Assembly: GCA_964597685.1 (NCBI GenBank)
Contig: CAZQZC010000022.1
Coordinates: forward strand, 1 to 25,750
Direction of reading: 5' to 3'
From: JBCBTJ01 sp964597685
GTDB lineage: Bacteria > Pseudomonadota > Alphaproteobacteria > Caulobacterales > Hyphomonadaceae
Length of the DNA stretch: 25,750 nucleotides
The position numbers and the translations under genes were made by a program. Below, in pieces: positions 7,882-16,562 of this stretch. Position 1 is the stretch's first letter. Each line of letters starts with the position of its first letter. The notes under the pieces are model-generated. The model was not told where the DNA came from, did no database searches, and was given only the letters and a program-made list of their open reading frames with translations.

Positions 7882-10206
7882 TCACCCGTCCAACCCAGCC
7901 GCCCCGGCATAGGCCTCAGCCGGCAGGCACTTGCCCTTGGTGACATCGTCCATGTCGTAGGCGGCGAAGGCGGCCAGGTTCACGATATCGGACACGGTGG
8001 CGCCGAGCGAGGCGATCTGGACAGGCTTCTCCAAGCCGAGAAGGACCGGGCCGATGACGGTCGCCCCGCCGAACGCATCGAGAATGTGGGTCGAGATCGA
8101 CGCGGAGTGGATCGCCGGCATGACCAGCACGTTTGCAGGCGCCGACAAACGGGAGAACGGATAGACAAGCTTGTGGTTGGGGTTCAACGCGACGTCCGCC
8201 GCCATCTCCCCTTCGTACTCAAAATCGATATCGTCCCGGCTGTCCAAAATCGCGACCGCCTCACGCACCCGCGCCGCGCGCTCGCCCATCGGGTTGCCGA
8301 ACGTGGAATACGACAACATGGCGACGCGCGGCGCGAAGCCCAAGCGCTGAACGGCGCGCGCGGCCTCGGTGGCGATATCGGCGATCTGCTGGGCGTTGGG
8401 CAGCTCAACAACGCTCGTATCGGTGATGAACAGCGTCCGCCCACGTCCAATCAGCATAGACATGCCGATCACTGGCTGGCCCGGCAGCGTATCCAAAACG
8501 AGGCGCGCGTCGTTTAGCGCCACGTCATAGTTCCGCGTCACGCCCGTCACCATGCCGTCGGCGTCGCCGGTCGCCAGCATGCAGCACCCAAAAACGTTCC
8601 GATCCTGGTTCACCAGGCGCTGGGCGTCCCGCTTGAGATAGCCCCTTCGCTGCAGGCGGGCGTAGAGATAATCGGTGTAATCGGCGTTGCGATCCGACAG
8701 GCGAGCATTGACGATTTCCAGAGCGCCTGACGGCACGCCCATCTGTGACATGGTCTGGGCGACACGCTCCTCCCGGCCAATCAGTATCGGGTGGCCGAGG
8801 CCCTGGTTCTTGAACGACCAGGCGGCCCGCACGACAGCCGGCTCTTCGCCTTCGGCGAACACAATGCGCTTCTGGTTCGCGCGCACGGTGCTCTGGATGG
8901 TCTGGATGAACGAGGCCGTCGGATCGAGCCGGCGCGCCAATTCATCGCGGTACTGGTTCATATCCTCGATCGGCTTGCGGGCGACGCCGGTGTCCATGGC
9001 GGCTTGGGCGACATAGGGCGGAACGAAGGAGATGAGCCGCGGGTCGAACGGGGTCGGAATAATGTAATCCCGGCCGAATTGCGGACGGGAGCCGTGATAC
9101 GCAGCCGCCACCTCGTCCGGCACGTCCTCTCGGGCCAGTTCGGCCAGCGCCTTGGCGGCGGCGACCTTCATCTCTTCGTTGATCCCGCGCGCACGCACGT
9201 CTAACGCACCGCGGAAAATGTACGGGAATCCCAGGACGTTGTTCACCTGGTTCGGGTAGTCTGAACGCCCGGTGGCGATGATCGCGTCGTTGCGGACCTG
9301 TTTGATCTCCTCCGGCGTAATTTCAGGGTCGGGGTTCGCCATGGCGAAAATGATCGGGTTCTCCGCCATGGAGGCGACCATCTCCTTCGAAACGGCCCCT
9401 TTGACCGACAATCCCAGGAAGCAGTCCGCCCCCTCCATGGCTTCCGCCAGCGTGCGCTTGCTGGTCGCGACGGCGAAGGCGGATTTGAACTGATCCATCT
9501 TCTCTGTCCGGCCCTCATAGATCACGCCGCGCGAATCACACATCAGGATGTTGTCGCGTTTGACGCCGAGATGACGGATCAACCCAGCGACCGACAGGCC
9601 GGCCGCGCCCGCACCGGAGACAGCGACGGTTACATCGGCGAGATCCCGCCCCGTGATATGACAAGCGTTGATCAATCCGGCCGCGGCGATGATGGCGGTG
9701 CCGTGCTGATCGTCATGGAAAACGGGGATGTCGAGTTCTTCGCGGAGGCGGCTCTCAATGATGAAGCATTCCGGCGAACCGATATCTTCGAGATTGATGC
9801 CGCCGAAGGTCGGGCCGATGTTTCGAACCGTCGTGATGAGCTCTTCGGTGTCCTTCGTCGTTACCTCGATATCGATGGAATCAACGTCAGCGAATCGTTT
9901 GAAGAGGACGGACTTGCCCTCCATGACCGGCTTCGAGGCCATGGCGCCGAGGTCGCCGAGACCCAAAATGGCCGTCCCGTTTGAGATCACGGCGACCATG
10001 TTGCCCTTGGACGTGTAATCGTACGCGAGATCCTCGTCTTCCGCGATCGCTTTGACGGGCACGGCGACGCCGGGACTGTAGGCAAGCGAAAGGTCTCTCT
10101 GGGTCGCCATCGGCTTTGTCGGAGCGACTGAGAGTTTTCCGGGTGTTGGCGTCTTATGGAATGCCAGCGCTTCTTCGTCTGTGAAGCTCGGACGCTTGGA
10201 TGTCAT
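7882..10206 (-). CDS. maeB: NADP-dependent malic enzyme with C-terminal phosphotransacetylase-like domain
   Basis: A 774-residue cytosolic enzyme for oxidative decarboxylation of malate to pyruvate with NADPH production. N-terminal malic domain motifs are SLAYSPGVAVP, NGTAILGLGDLGAMASKPVMEGK-type core and DDQHGTAI. The NAD-binding half has a GAGAAG Rossmann loop. The last ~320 residues (starting near VFAEGEEPAVVRAA) form the PTA-like domain typical of MaeB, which is usually regulatory (acetyl-CoA) rather than catalytic. The start is set at the ATG at 10206 (MTSKRPS); the frame runs on to a TTG at 10242 that is less likely. The ribosome site AGGGG sits in a perfect palindrome (10208-10217). 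It is divergent from mutS across 117 bases, an arrangement seen in other alphaproteobacteria. Confidence 0.95.
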   Translation of the reverse strand: MTSKRPSFTDEEALAFHKTPTPGKLSVAPTKPMATQRDLSLAYSPGVAVPVKAIAEDEDLAYDYTSKGNMVAVISNGTAILGLGDLGAMASKPVMEGKSVLFKRFADVDSIDIEVTTKDTEELITTVRNIGPTFGGINLEDIGSPECFIIESRLREELDIPVFHDDQHGTAIIAAAGLINACHITGRDLADVTVAVSGAGAAGLSVAGLIRHLGVKRDNILMCDSRGVIYEGRTEKMDQFKSAFAVATSKRTLAEAMEGADCFLGLSVKGAVSKEMVASMAENPIIFAMANPDPEITPEEIKQVRNDAIIATGRSDYPNQVNNVLGFPYIFRGALDVRARGINEEMKVAAAKALAELAREDVPDEVAAAYHGSRPQFGRDYIIPTPFDPRLISFVPPYVAQAAMDTGVARKPIEDMNQYRDELARRLDPTASFIQTIQSTVRANQKRIVFAEGEEPAVVRAAWSFKNQGLGHPILIGREERVAQTMSQMGVPSGALEIVNARLSDRNADYTDYLYARLQRRGYLKRDAQRLVNQDRNVFGCCMLATGDADGMVTGVTRNYDVALNDARLVLDTLPGQPVIGMSMLIGRGRTLFITDTSVVELPNAQQIADIATEAARAVQRLGFAPRVAMLSYSTFGNPMGERAARVREAVAILDSRDDIDFEYEGEMAADVALNPNHKLVYPFSRLSAPANVLVMPAIHSASISTHILDAFGGATVIGPVLLGLEKPVQIASLGATVSDIVNLAAFAAYDMDDVTKGKCLPAEAYAGAAGLDG

Positions 10207-10323
10207 GAGGGGCCCCTGGGCCGGAGTTGGAATATGTCTCAACCCTAGGCCTCGGACGGGACGCCCTCAACCCGGAAATCAAGGTCTTTCGCGCCCGCGC
10301 GAGACACATTAGCGTCCCGCGCC

Positions 10324-13002
10324 ATGGCGGATGGACAGAACACTCCGGCGGGCGCGGCGTCGAAAGCCCCTTCGCCCTTCCTGGCTCAATACTTGGAGAT
10401 CAAGGCGTCGCAGCCGGATGCGCTCCTGTTCTTCCGAATGGGCGATTTCTACGAATTGTTCTTCGACGACGCCAAAGACGCCGCATCAATCTTGGACATC
10501 ACGCTCACCGCGCGCGGCGAGTATGACGGCGCGCCGATCCCCATGGCTGGCGTGCCCTACCATGCTGCGGAGAATTATCTGGCGCGCCTCATTAAGGCCG
10601 GCCGGCGTGTGGCCGTGTGCGAGCAGACCGAGAGCCCCGCGGACGCCAAAAAGCGCGGTTCAAAGGCGGTCGTCCGCCGGGAAATCGTGCGCGTTGTCAC
10701 CCCCGGGACGGTGACGGAAGACACGCTTCTGCCGGCCCGGGAAGGCCAAGCGCTGGTCGCGATTGCCTTCGCAGAGGGCGGCGCGGCGTGCGCGTTTGCC
10801 GTAGGCGACGTGTCGACAGGCGCCTTCGACGTGTTCGATGTCGCGCCCGACGGCCTGGCCGACGCCCTATCGTCTTTGCCGGCCCGCGAAGTGTTGGTCA
10901 GCGAGGCGGACCGCGATCGCCCATTGCTGGCAAGTGCGCTGGAGTCGAGCCGGGCCCAAACGACAATGCGGCCCGCCAATGCGGCGCGAGCGGCGGCTGG
11001 CGAAGCGCTCCTGAAGGAAACCTATGCGGTTCAGGCCTTGGACGCCTTTGGGTCCTTCTCAAAGGCGGAGCTCGCCGCATGCGCCTTGCTTCTGGATTAC
11101 GTGAAGCTGACCCAAGCCGGCGCGGAGATCCGACTTGATCCGCCGCGCCGCAGCGCCTCAGCAGGTCGGCTCGCGATCGACCCCGCCACGCGAGCGAGCT
11201 TGGAGATAGATCGATCCCTAGCCGGCGGGCGCGCAGGCTCTTTGCTCGGCACGGTCGATCGAACGCTAACGGCGCCCGGCGCACGCCTTTTGGCCGACAG
11301 GATCACCCGGCCGTCGCTAAACCCTCAAGAGATCGACGCCCGGCTCGACGCCGCCGATTTCCTGCTCGAAGAGCCGGATCTCCGAGATCAGCTCCGCGCT
11401 GAACTCAAAGCCGCGCCAGACTTGGAGCGCGCGCGGACGCGTCTGCGGTTGGGACGAGGCGGTCCACGTGATTTGAAGGCGTTAAGCGATGCGTTGAATA
11501 GAGGCGAAGCCGCCGCAGCCCGCCTGGCGGGAGGCCTGGCGGGCTTACCCGCCTTGATCGACGATGCAGCGACCGCTCTCACCCTCGCCAATACGCCGCC
11601 CCTGGGCGCGCTCGCCCATGATCTCAGCCGCGCCGTCGCGGACGATCCGCCGATGCTCGCTCGCGACGGCGGCTTCATTGCGCCGGGCTGGGACGCAGCG
11701 CTCGACGAGGCGCGCGCACTGCAAGGCGACAGCCGCAAAATCATCGCCGAGCTGCAGGCGCGCTACGGATCGCAAACGGGCGTCGCAGCCTTGAAGATCA
11801 AGCACAACAACGTGCTCGGCTACTTCATCGAAACCCCGGCCCGCCAGGCTGACGCTCTGATGCGGCAGCCCTTGTCGGAGACGTTCATACACCGCCAAAC
11901 GCTCGCCAACGCCGTGCGATTTTCAACATCGGAGCTTGCAGACCTCGCCGGCCGCATCTCCCGCGCGGAAGAAGAGGCGAAGGGCCGGGAGCTCGCTCTG
12001 TTCGAAGCGTTTCGGGCCCGGGTCGAAGATCTCTCGCAACCGCTCGCCGCAGCCGCAGCCGCCCTCGCGGAGATCGACGTCGCCGCATCCTCGGCCGCCT
12101 GGGCCGACGAGGTTGGCGCCTGCCGGCCGCAGATCGCCGACGGACCCGTCTTCGACGCTGAAGGCCTGCGCCACCCGGTTGTCGAAGCCGCGCTAAAGCG
12201 GGACGGCGATGGCTTCACGGCGAATGGGTTGACCCTCGACGCTGCAGCGGAGGCTGCGCCGCGTCTCCTGCTCATCACCGGCCCGAACATGGCGGGAAAG
12301 TCGACCTATCTGCGCCAAGCCGCGCTAGCGGTGATCCTGGCCCAGGCCGGGTGCTATGTCCCGGCGCGCTCCCTCCGGCTCGGCCTGGCTGACCGCGTCT
12401 TCTCACGCGTCGGCGCGTCCGACGACCTGGCGCGCGGACGGTCCACGTTCATGGTGGAAATGGTGGAGACCGCCGCTATTCTGACCCAGGCGGGTCCGAA
12501 CGCTTTTGTCGTCCTAGACGAAGTCGGCCGCGGGACGTCCACCTATGACGGCCTCGCCATCGCCTGGGCCTGCGTCGAGCATCTGCACAATCAAAACGGC
12601 TGCCGCACTCTGTTCGCGACACACTACCACGAGCTGACAGGTCTCGTCGAAGACCTCCCAGGCGCGGCCAACGCGTCCCTGCGCGCCAAGGAGTGGAAGG
12701 ACGGGCTTGTTTTCCTCCACGACGTTCAGCCGGGCCCGGCCGACCGCTCCTACGGCGTTCACGTGGCCAAACTCGCCGGCCTGCCGCGCCCCGCGGTCAA
12801 ACGAGCGGCGCAGGTGCTGAAGCGCCTCGAAGCCGACCCCGCCGCCCCGGAGGCGCTGCCGCTCTTCGCCGCCGCGGACGCGCCGCTCTCCGAACCGGAA
12901 GAAAGTGTAGACGAGCTGAGAGACACGCTCGCCGCAATAGATCCCGATACGCTGACCCCTAGGGAAGCTCTGGATCTGGTGTACCGATTGAAGAAGATCT
13001 GA
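10324..13002 (+). CDS. mutS: DNA mismatch repair protein MutS
   Basis: An 892-residue mismatch sensor. The N-terminal mismatch-recognition domain holds FFRMGDFYELF (about residues 37-47) with the Phe-x-Glu wedge. The clamp/lever region includes KIKHNNVLGYFIE and RFST. The ATPase domain has Walker A GPNMAGKS at 653-660, FSRVGASDDL and FVVLDEVGRGTST (Walker B), and ATHYHEL. A short LPLF near residue 845 could be a sliding-clamp-binding motif. The length is slightly above E. coli MutS (853), normal for alphaproteobacteria. The ATG at 10324 has no clear Shine-Dalgarno, but no better in-frame start is seen. The shared 117-base region with maeB should carry both promoters; I could not pick convincing boxes. 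It ends 11 bases from the purH stop (convergent). Confidence 0.97.
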   Translation: MADGQNTPAGAASKAPSPFLAQYLEIKASQPDALLFFRMGDFYELFFDDAKDAASILDITLTARGEYDGAPIPMAGVPYHAAENYLARLIKAGRRVAVCEQTESPADAKKRGSKAVVRREIVRVVTPGTVTEDTLLPAREGQALVAIAFAEGGAACAFAVGDVSTGAFDVFDVAPDGLADALSSLPAREVLVSEADRDRPLLASALESSRAQTTMRPANAARAAAGEALLKETYAVQALDAFGSFSKAELAACALLLDYVKLTQAGAEIRLDPPRRSASAGRLAIDPATRASLEIDRSLAGGRAGSLLGTVDRTLTAPGARLLADRITRPSLNPQEIDARLDAADFLLEEPDLRDQLRAELKAAPDLERARTRLRLGRGGPRDLKALSDALNRGEAAAARLAGGLAGLPALIDDAATALTLANTPPLGALAHDLSRAVADDPPMLARDGGFIAPGWDAALDEARALQGDSRKIIAELQARYGSQTGVAALKIKHNNVLGYFIETPARQADALMRQPLSETFIHRQTLANAVRFSTSELADLAGRISRAEEEAKGRELALFEAFRARVEDLSQPLAAAAAALAEIDVAASSAAWADEVGACRPQIADGPVFDAEGLRHPVVEAALKRDGDGFTANGLTLDAAAEAAPRLLLITGPNMAGKSTYLRQAALAVILAQAGCYVPARSLRLGLADRVFSRVGASDDLARGRSTFMVEMVETAAILTQAGPNAFVVLDEVGRGTSTYDGLAIAWACVEHLHNQNGCRTLFATHYHELTGLVEDLPGAANASLRAKEWKDGLVFLHDVQPGPADRSYGVHVAKLAGLPRPAVKRAAQVLKRLEADPAAPEALPLFAAADAPLSEPEESVDELRDTLAAIDPDTLTPREALDLVYRLKKI

Positions 13003-13013
13003 CGCGGGCCGCG

Positions 13014-14609
13014 TTAATGCCGGAAATGGCGCATCCCGGTGAAGACCATGGCCAGGCCCGCATCGTCGGCGGCGGCGATCACCTCGTCGTCTCGGATTGA
13101 ACCGCCCGGCTGGATGACGGCTGCCGCGCCGGCTTCGGCCGCCTGGAGCAAGCCGTCGGGGAACGGAAAGAAAGCGTCCGAGGCCGCAACGCAGCCGCGG
13201 GTCAGGGGCTCCGACCAGCCTGCAATCTCGGCGGCGTCTTCGGCTTTGCGGGCCGCGATTCGAGCTGCGTCGACACGGCTCATCTGACCGGCGCCGATCC
13301 CGACGGTCGCACCATCCTTGGCATAGACGATTGTGTTTGACTTCACATGTTTGGCGACCCGCCAGGCGAAGATGAGGTCGGCCATTTGGGCTTGGCTCGG
13401 CGCCTTGCGCGTGACAACTTTGAGATCGTCCGCCTGCACCCGCCCGGAATCACGCGATTGAACGAGAAACCCGCCTGCGATGGACTTCACCGACAGGCCT
13501 GGCGACGATGGATCGGGAAGCGCGTCGGTTAGCAAGAGCCGAAGATTCTTCTTCTTAGCGAAGATCTCCAGGGCGGCGTCCTCAGCGCCCGGAGCGATCA
13601 CAACCTCTGTAAAAATCGCCGTAATCGCTTCGGCGGCGCCGGCGTCCAAATGGCGGTTCAGGGCGACGATCCCGCCGAACGCCGAGGTCGGATCGCATGC
13701 CAGAGCCTTTTCATAGGCGTCGCGCGTCGTGTCGCCGAGCGCGACGCCGCAGGGATTTGCGTGCTTGATAATAGCGACAGCCGGCTGGTCCGGGCCAAGC
13801 TCGCCGATCAGCTCAAAGGCGGCGTCGGTGTCGTTTAGATTGTTGTAGGACAGAGCCTTGCCCTGAACCTGGCGTGCGGACACGATTCCCGGACGAGGCT
13901 CGCCCGTCTGAAAACAAGCCGCCGCCTGGTGTGGATTTTCACCGTAGCGCAGGCCTTGCTTCAACCGACCGCCGACGGCGAACCAATCGCGTGTCTCGAG
14001 ACTTTCGCCCATCTGCTCAGCGTACCAGGCTGAGATCGCCGCATCATAGGCCGCCGTTCGCGCATAAGCTTTTGCGGCCAAACGGCGACGCAAATCGGCG
14101 GAAATCGCGCCGTCTTTCACAGTCATCTCAGCGAGCGCGGCGTCCAAGTCGCCGCCATCGGTGCATGTCGCAACGAAGGCCGCGTTCTTGGCGGCGGCCC
14201 GCAGCATCGCCGGTCCGCCGATATCGATATTCTCGACACATGTTTCGAAGTCGGCCCCGGAGGCGACGGTCGCCTCGAACGGATACAAATTGATGTAAAC
14301 AAGATCGATGGCCGCGATACCATGATCCTCCGCGTCTTTAGCATGGCGCGGGTCGTCGCGGCGATAGAGCAATCCGCCGTGTACGCCGGGATGCAGCGTC
14401 TTCACGCGGCCATCCATCATCTCGGGGAATCCGGTCAACTCGGACACGTCCCGAACCGCGAGCCCGCTTTCAGAAAGCGCAGCCGCCGTGCCGCCAGTCG
14501 ACACAAGCTCCACACCCATCTCTGAGAGCTGTCGCGCGCGCTCTATCAATCCGGTCTTGTCGGAGACGGAGATCAAAGCGCGCCTGATGGTGATAGCTTG
14601 GTCGGTCAC
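13014..14609 (-). CDS. purH: bifunctional AICAR transformylase / IMP cyclohydrolase
   Basis: A 531-residue enzyme for the last two steps of de novo IMP synthesis: formyl transfer to AICAR, then ring closure. The N-terminal MGS-like cyclohydrolase domain shows RRALISVSDKTGL, STGGTA, SELTGFPEMMDGRVKTLHPGVHGG-type motifs. The transformylase domain has KHANPCG, the Lys-His catalytic element, and ends in HFRH. The length matches the family. Translation starts at GTG (14609), supported by GGAGGCGGAGA just upstream. It is last in a minus-strand run after rpe, the heparinase-like gene and the capD-like gene, 53 bases after the latter. No defect is seen. Confidence 0.97.
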   Translation of the reverse strand: MTDQAITIRRALISVSDKTGLIERARQLSEMGVELVSTGGTAAALSESGLAVRDVSELTGFPEMMDGRVKTLHPGVHGGLLYRRDDPRHAKDAEDHGIAAIDLVYINLYPFEATVASGADFETCVENIDIGGPAMLRAAAKNAAFVATCTDGGDLDAALAEMTVKDGAISADLRRRLAAKAYARTAAYDAAISAWYAEQMGESLETRDWFAVGGRLKQGLRYGENPHQAAACFQTGEPRPGIVSARQVQGKALSYNNLNDTDAAFELIGELGPDQPAVAIIKHANPCGVALGDTTRDAYEKALACDPTSAFGGIVALNRHLDAGAAEAITAIFTEVVIAPGAEDAALEIFAKKKNLRLLLTDALPDPSSPGLSVKSIAGGFLVQSRDSGRVQADDLKVVTRKAPSQAQMADLIFAWRVAKHVKSNTIVYAKDGATVGIGAGQMSRVDAARIAARKAEDAAEIAGWSEPLTRGCVAASDAFFPFPDGLLQAAEAGAAAVIQPGGSIRDDEVIAAADDAGLAMVFTGMRHFRH

Positions 14610-14662
14610 TCTCCGCCTCCGTCAAAATCGAAGGCGGTCGCCTAGCATGATGCGCCGCCCGG

Positions 14663-16561
14663 TCAAACGACCAAACGACGAAGCGCGCGCTGCTCGCCGG
14701 AGCCTACGCTTAGCCCGGACACCAATTGGCTGAGCTTCGACACCGCCGTCTCGCGGTCGCTGGCCGCCGCCGCATCGATCAGCCGACCGAGTTCGGCCAT
14801 GAACAATTCACCTGGCGGATTGGATGCGCCGGTCACACGCATCACACCCGACACCGACGATCGCCCCAACGCCTCTTCAGGATAGGTGAGCTCTTCATGG
14901 AGCTTTTCGCCCGGCCTGAGACCAGTGTGGACGATATCGATATCGCGTCCGGGCACGAAGCCCTTCAGCCGCACCATCGCCTCGGCAAGCGCCTGGATCC
15001 GCACGGGATCGCCCATATCGAGGACGTAAAGGCCAGCGACACCCGCCTCCGTCTGGAGGGCCGCCGCCTGCAAGACGAGGCGCGACGCTTCCTCCACGGT
15101 CATGAAGTAGCGTGTGATCTCAGGATCGGTGACAGTCACCGGGCCGCCAGCCTCAATTTGGCGCTCGAATAGCGGCACGACCGATCCGGAAGATCCAAGC
15201 ACATTCCCAAACCGAACCATGGACACGGCCAGCTGCGTCCCGCGAACGATTTCCGCCAACGCCAACTCGGCCAGGCGCTTCGTCGCGCCCATAACATTTG
15301 GCGGGTTCACCGCCTTGTCCGTCGAAATGAAGACCAAGCGCTGCGCGCCGCTCTCAACGGCGGCCTTCGCGGCCAAGATGGTTCCGCCGATATTTGTCAG
15401 GATCGCCTCGCAGGGGTTCTCCTCCATCAGAGGGACCTGCTTCAGCGCCGCGGCGTGGATAACGACATCCGGCCGAGCCTTCCGCATCGCGCCTAAGAGG
15501 CGCACCTCGTTGCGCACGTCGCCAAGGTGTGAAGCGATCTCAAGGCCTTGCCTCGAATTTCGGAGTTCAAGGTCAATCTCGTACAAATTGTATTCCGACG
15601 AATCATAGAGCGTCAGCGCTTCGGGGGCGCAGGCCGCGCTCTGACGCGCCAATTCGGACCCGATCGTGCCGCCGCCCCCGGTCACGAAGACGCGCCGGCC
15701 GCCGACAAGATCGACAATAGGCGCGGGGTCAAGCGCTCGCTCGGCGCGCGCCAGCAAATCGGCCGGACGGACCTTTTCCAAGCGCGCCTCGCCGTTTCCC
15801 CCAATGGCCATGATCTTCCCGTGCCTTGCGGAAACCTCTTCCAGGATCTCGCCCATGTTCACGGGCGTCCGAGCGTCCCCAGCCACGGCCACCATGGGCG
15901 TCGCGCCATAGCGCACGCGCAGGACGTCTAGCGTATTGCCCAGTCGATCGAGGCCGCCCATCACCGTGACGCCGCGAATAGCCCGTCCGGGATTGGCGAG
16001 ACCGGTTTCAAGTATGCCGAGCACGCGTAGGGGCGAACCGCCGTTTGTGCGTCGAAGCGCGCGCAGCCCCTCTGCGACGGAAATGGCGTCGCCGACAACA
16101 ACGGCGATCTCAGCGTCCTTTCTGACGGGAGCAAAAATCTGGAACGGCCGGCGCGTCGAACGCAACAAAGCCGCCATTCGACCGACGAATAAGAGAGCGA
16201 GCCAAATCCCCAATGCGATAAAGATGCTGGTCCGCGGCAGCCCGATCAAACGGTTCCAGACAAACATCGCAGGCATGAACATCAAGAGAGCGAGGCCCGC
16301 GGCCTGAACGACGCGGAACGCATCTGGCCATCCCGAATGGCGCCACACTTGGCGGTGCACCCCGGTGATCACAAAGGCCAACGTCGCAGCGCCGGCGAAT
16401 AGGATCGCTGCGATAGGCGCCATATACATCGGCGTGTCGCGCCCACCGCCTTCGAGCGCCCAACGCCCTTCTATCGCCAGCCACATCGCGATCGCCGCTG
16501 CAGCAGAATCGTAGGCCAGCGTCATAATCATTGCACGGCGCGCTTGGGCTTCCGGCGTCAT
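14663..16561 (-). CDS. membrane-bound CapD/WbpM-type UDP-sugar 4,6-dehydratase, long form
   Basis: A 632-residue polysaccharide-biosynthesis enzyme. Four hydrophobic segments occupy about residues 10-30, 43-68, 82-105 and 111-132, followed by a CoA-binding-like Rossmann segment and then an extended SDR domain with TGGGGTIGSELARQ near residue 290. In the active-site region STDKAVNPPNVMGATKR a Met stands where SDRs normally have Tyr, giving the Ser-Met-Lys triad described for long-form enzymes such as WbpM, which convert UDP-GlcNAc to UDP-4-keto-6-deoxy sugars; the substrate here is not shown by sequence. GGGGAG lies 7 bases before the ATG, inside the end of the heparinase-like gene, and only one base separates its stop from this start, so the two are tightly coupled. 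Confidence 0.9.
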   Translation of the reverse strand: MTPEAQARRAMIMTLAYDSAAAAIAMWLAIEGRWALEGGGRDTPMYMAPIAAILFAGAATLAFVITGVHRQVWRHSGWPDAFRVVQAAGLALLMFMPAMFVWNRLIGLPRTSIFIALGIWLALLFVGRMAALLRSTRRPFQIFAPVRKDAEIAVVVGDAISVAEGLRALRRTNGGSPLRVLGILETGLANPGRAIRGVTVMGGLDRLGNTLDVLRVRYGATPMVAVAGDARTPVNMGEILEEVSARHGKIMAIGGNGEARLEKVRPADLLARAERALDPAPIVDLVGGRRVFVTGGGGTIGSELARQSAACAPEALTLYDSSEYNLYEIDLELRNSRQGLEIASHLGDVRNEVRLLGAMRKARPDVVIHAAALKQVPLMEENPCEAILTNIGGTILAAKAAVESGAQRLVFISTDKAVNPPNVMGATKRLAELALAEIVRGTQLAVSMVRFGNVLGSSGSVVPLFERQIEAGGPVTVTDPEITRYFMTVEEASRLVLQAAALQTEAGVAGLYVLDMGDPVRIQALAEAMVRLKGFVPGRDIDIVHTGLRPGEKLHEELTYPEEALGRSSVSGVMRVTGASNPPGELFMAELGRLIDAAAASDRETAVSKLSQLVSGLSVGSGEQRALRRLVV

Positions 16562-16562
16562 A

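Noticed and set aside
13002..13014. ACGCG-GGC-CGCGT hairpin between convergent mutS and purH
   Set aside because: Only a 5-bp stem, no T-run on either side, and it overlaps both stop codons; too weak to call a terminator.
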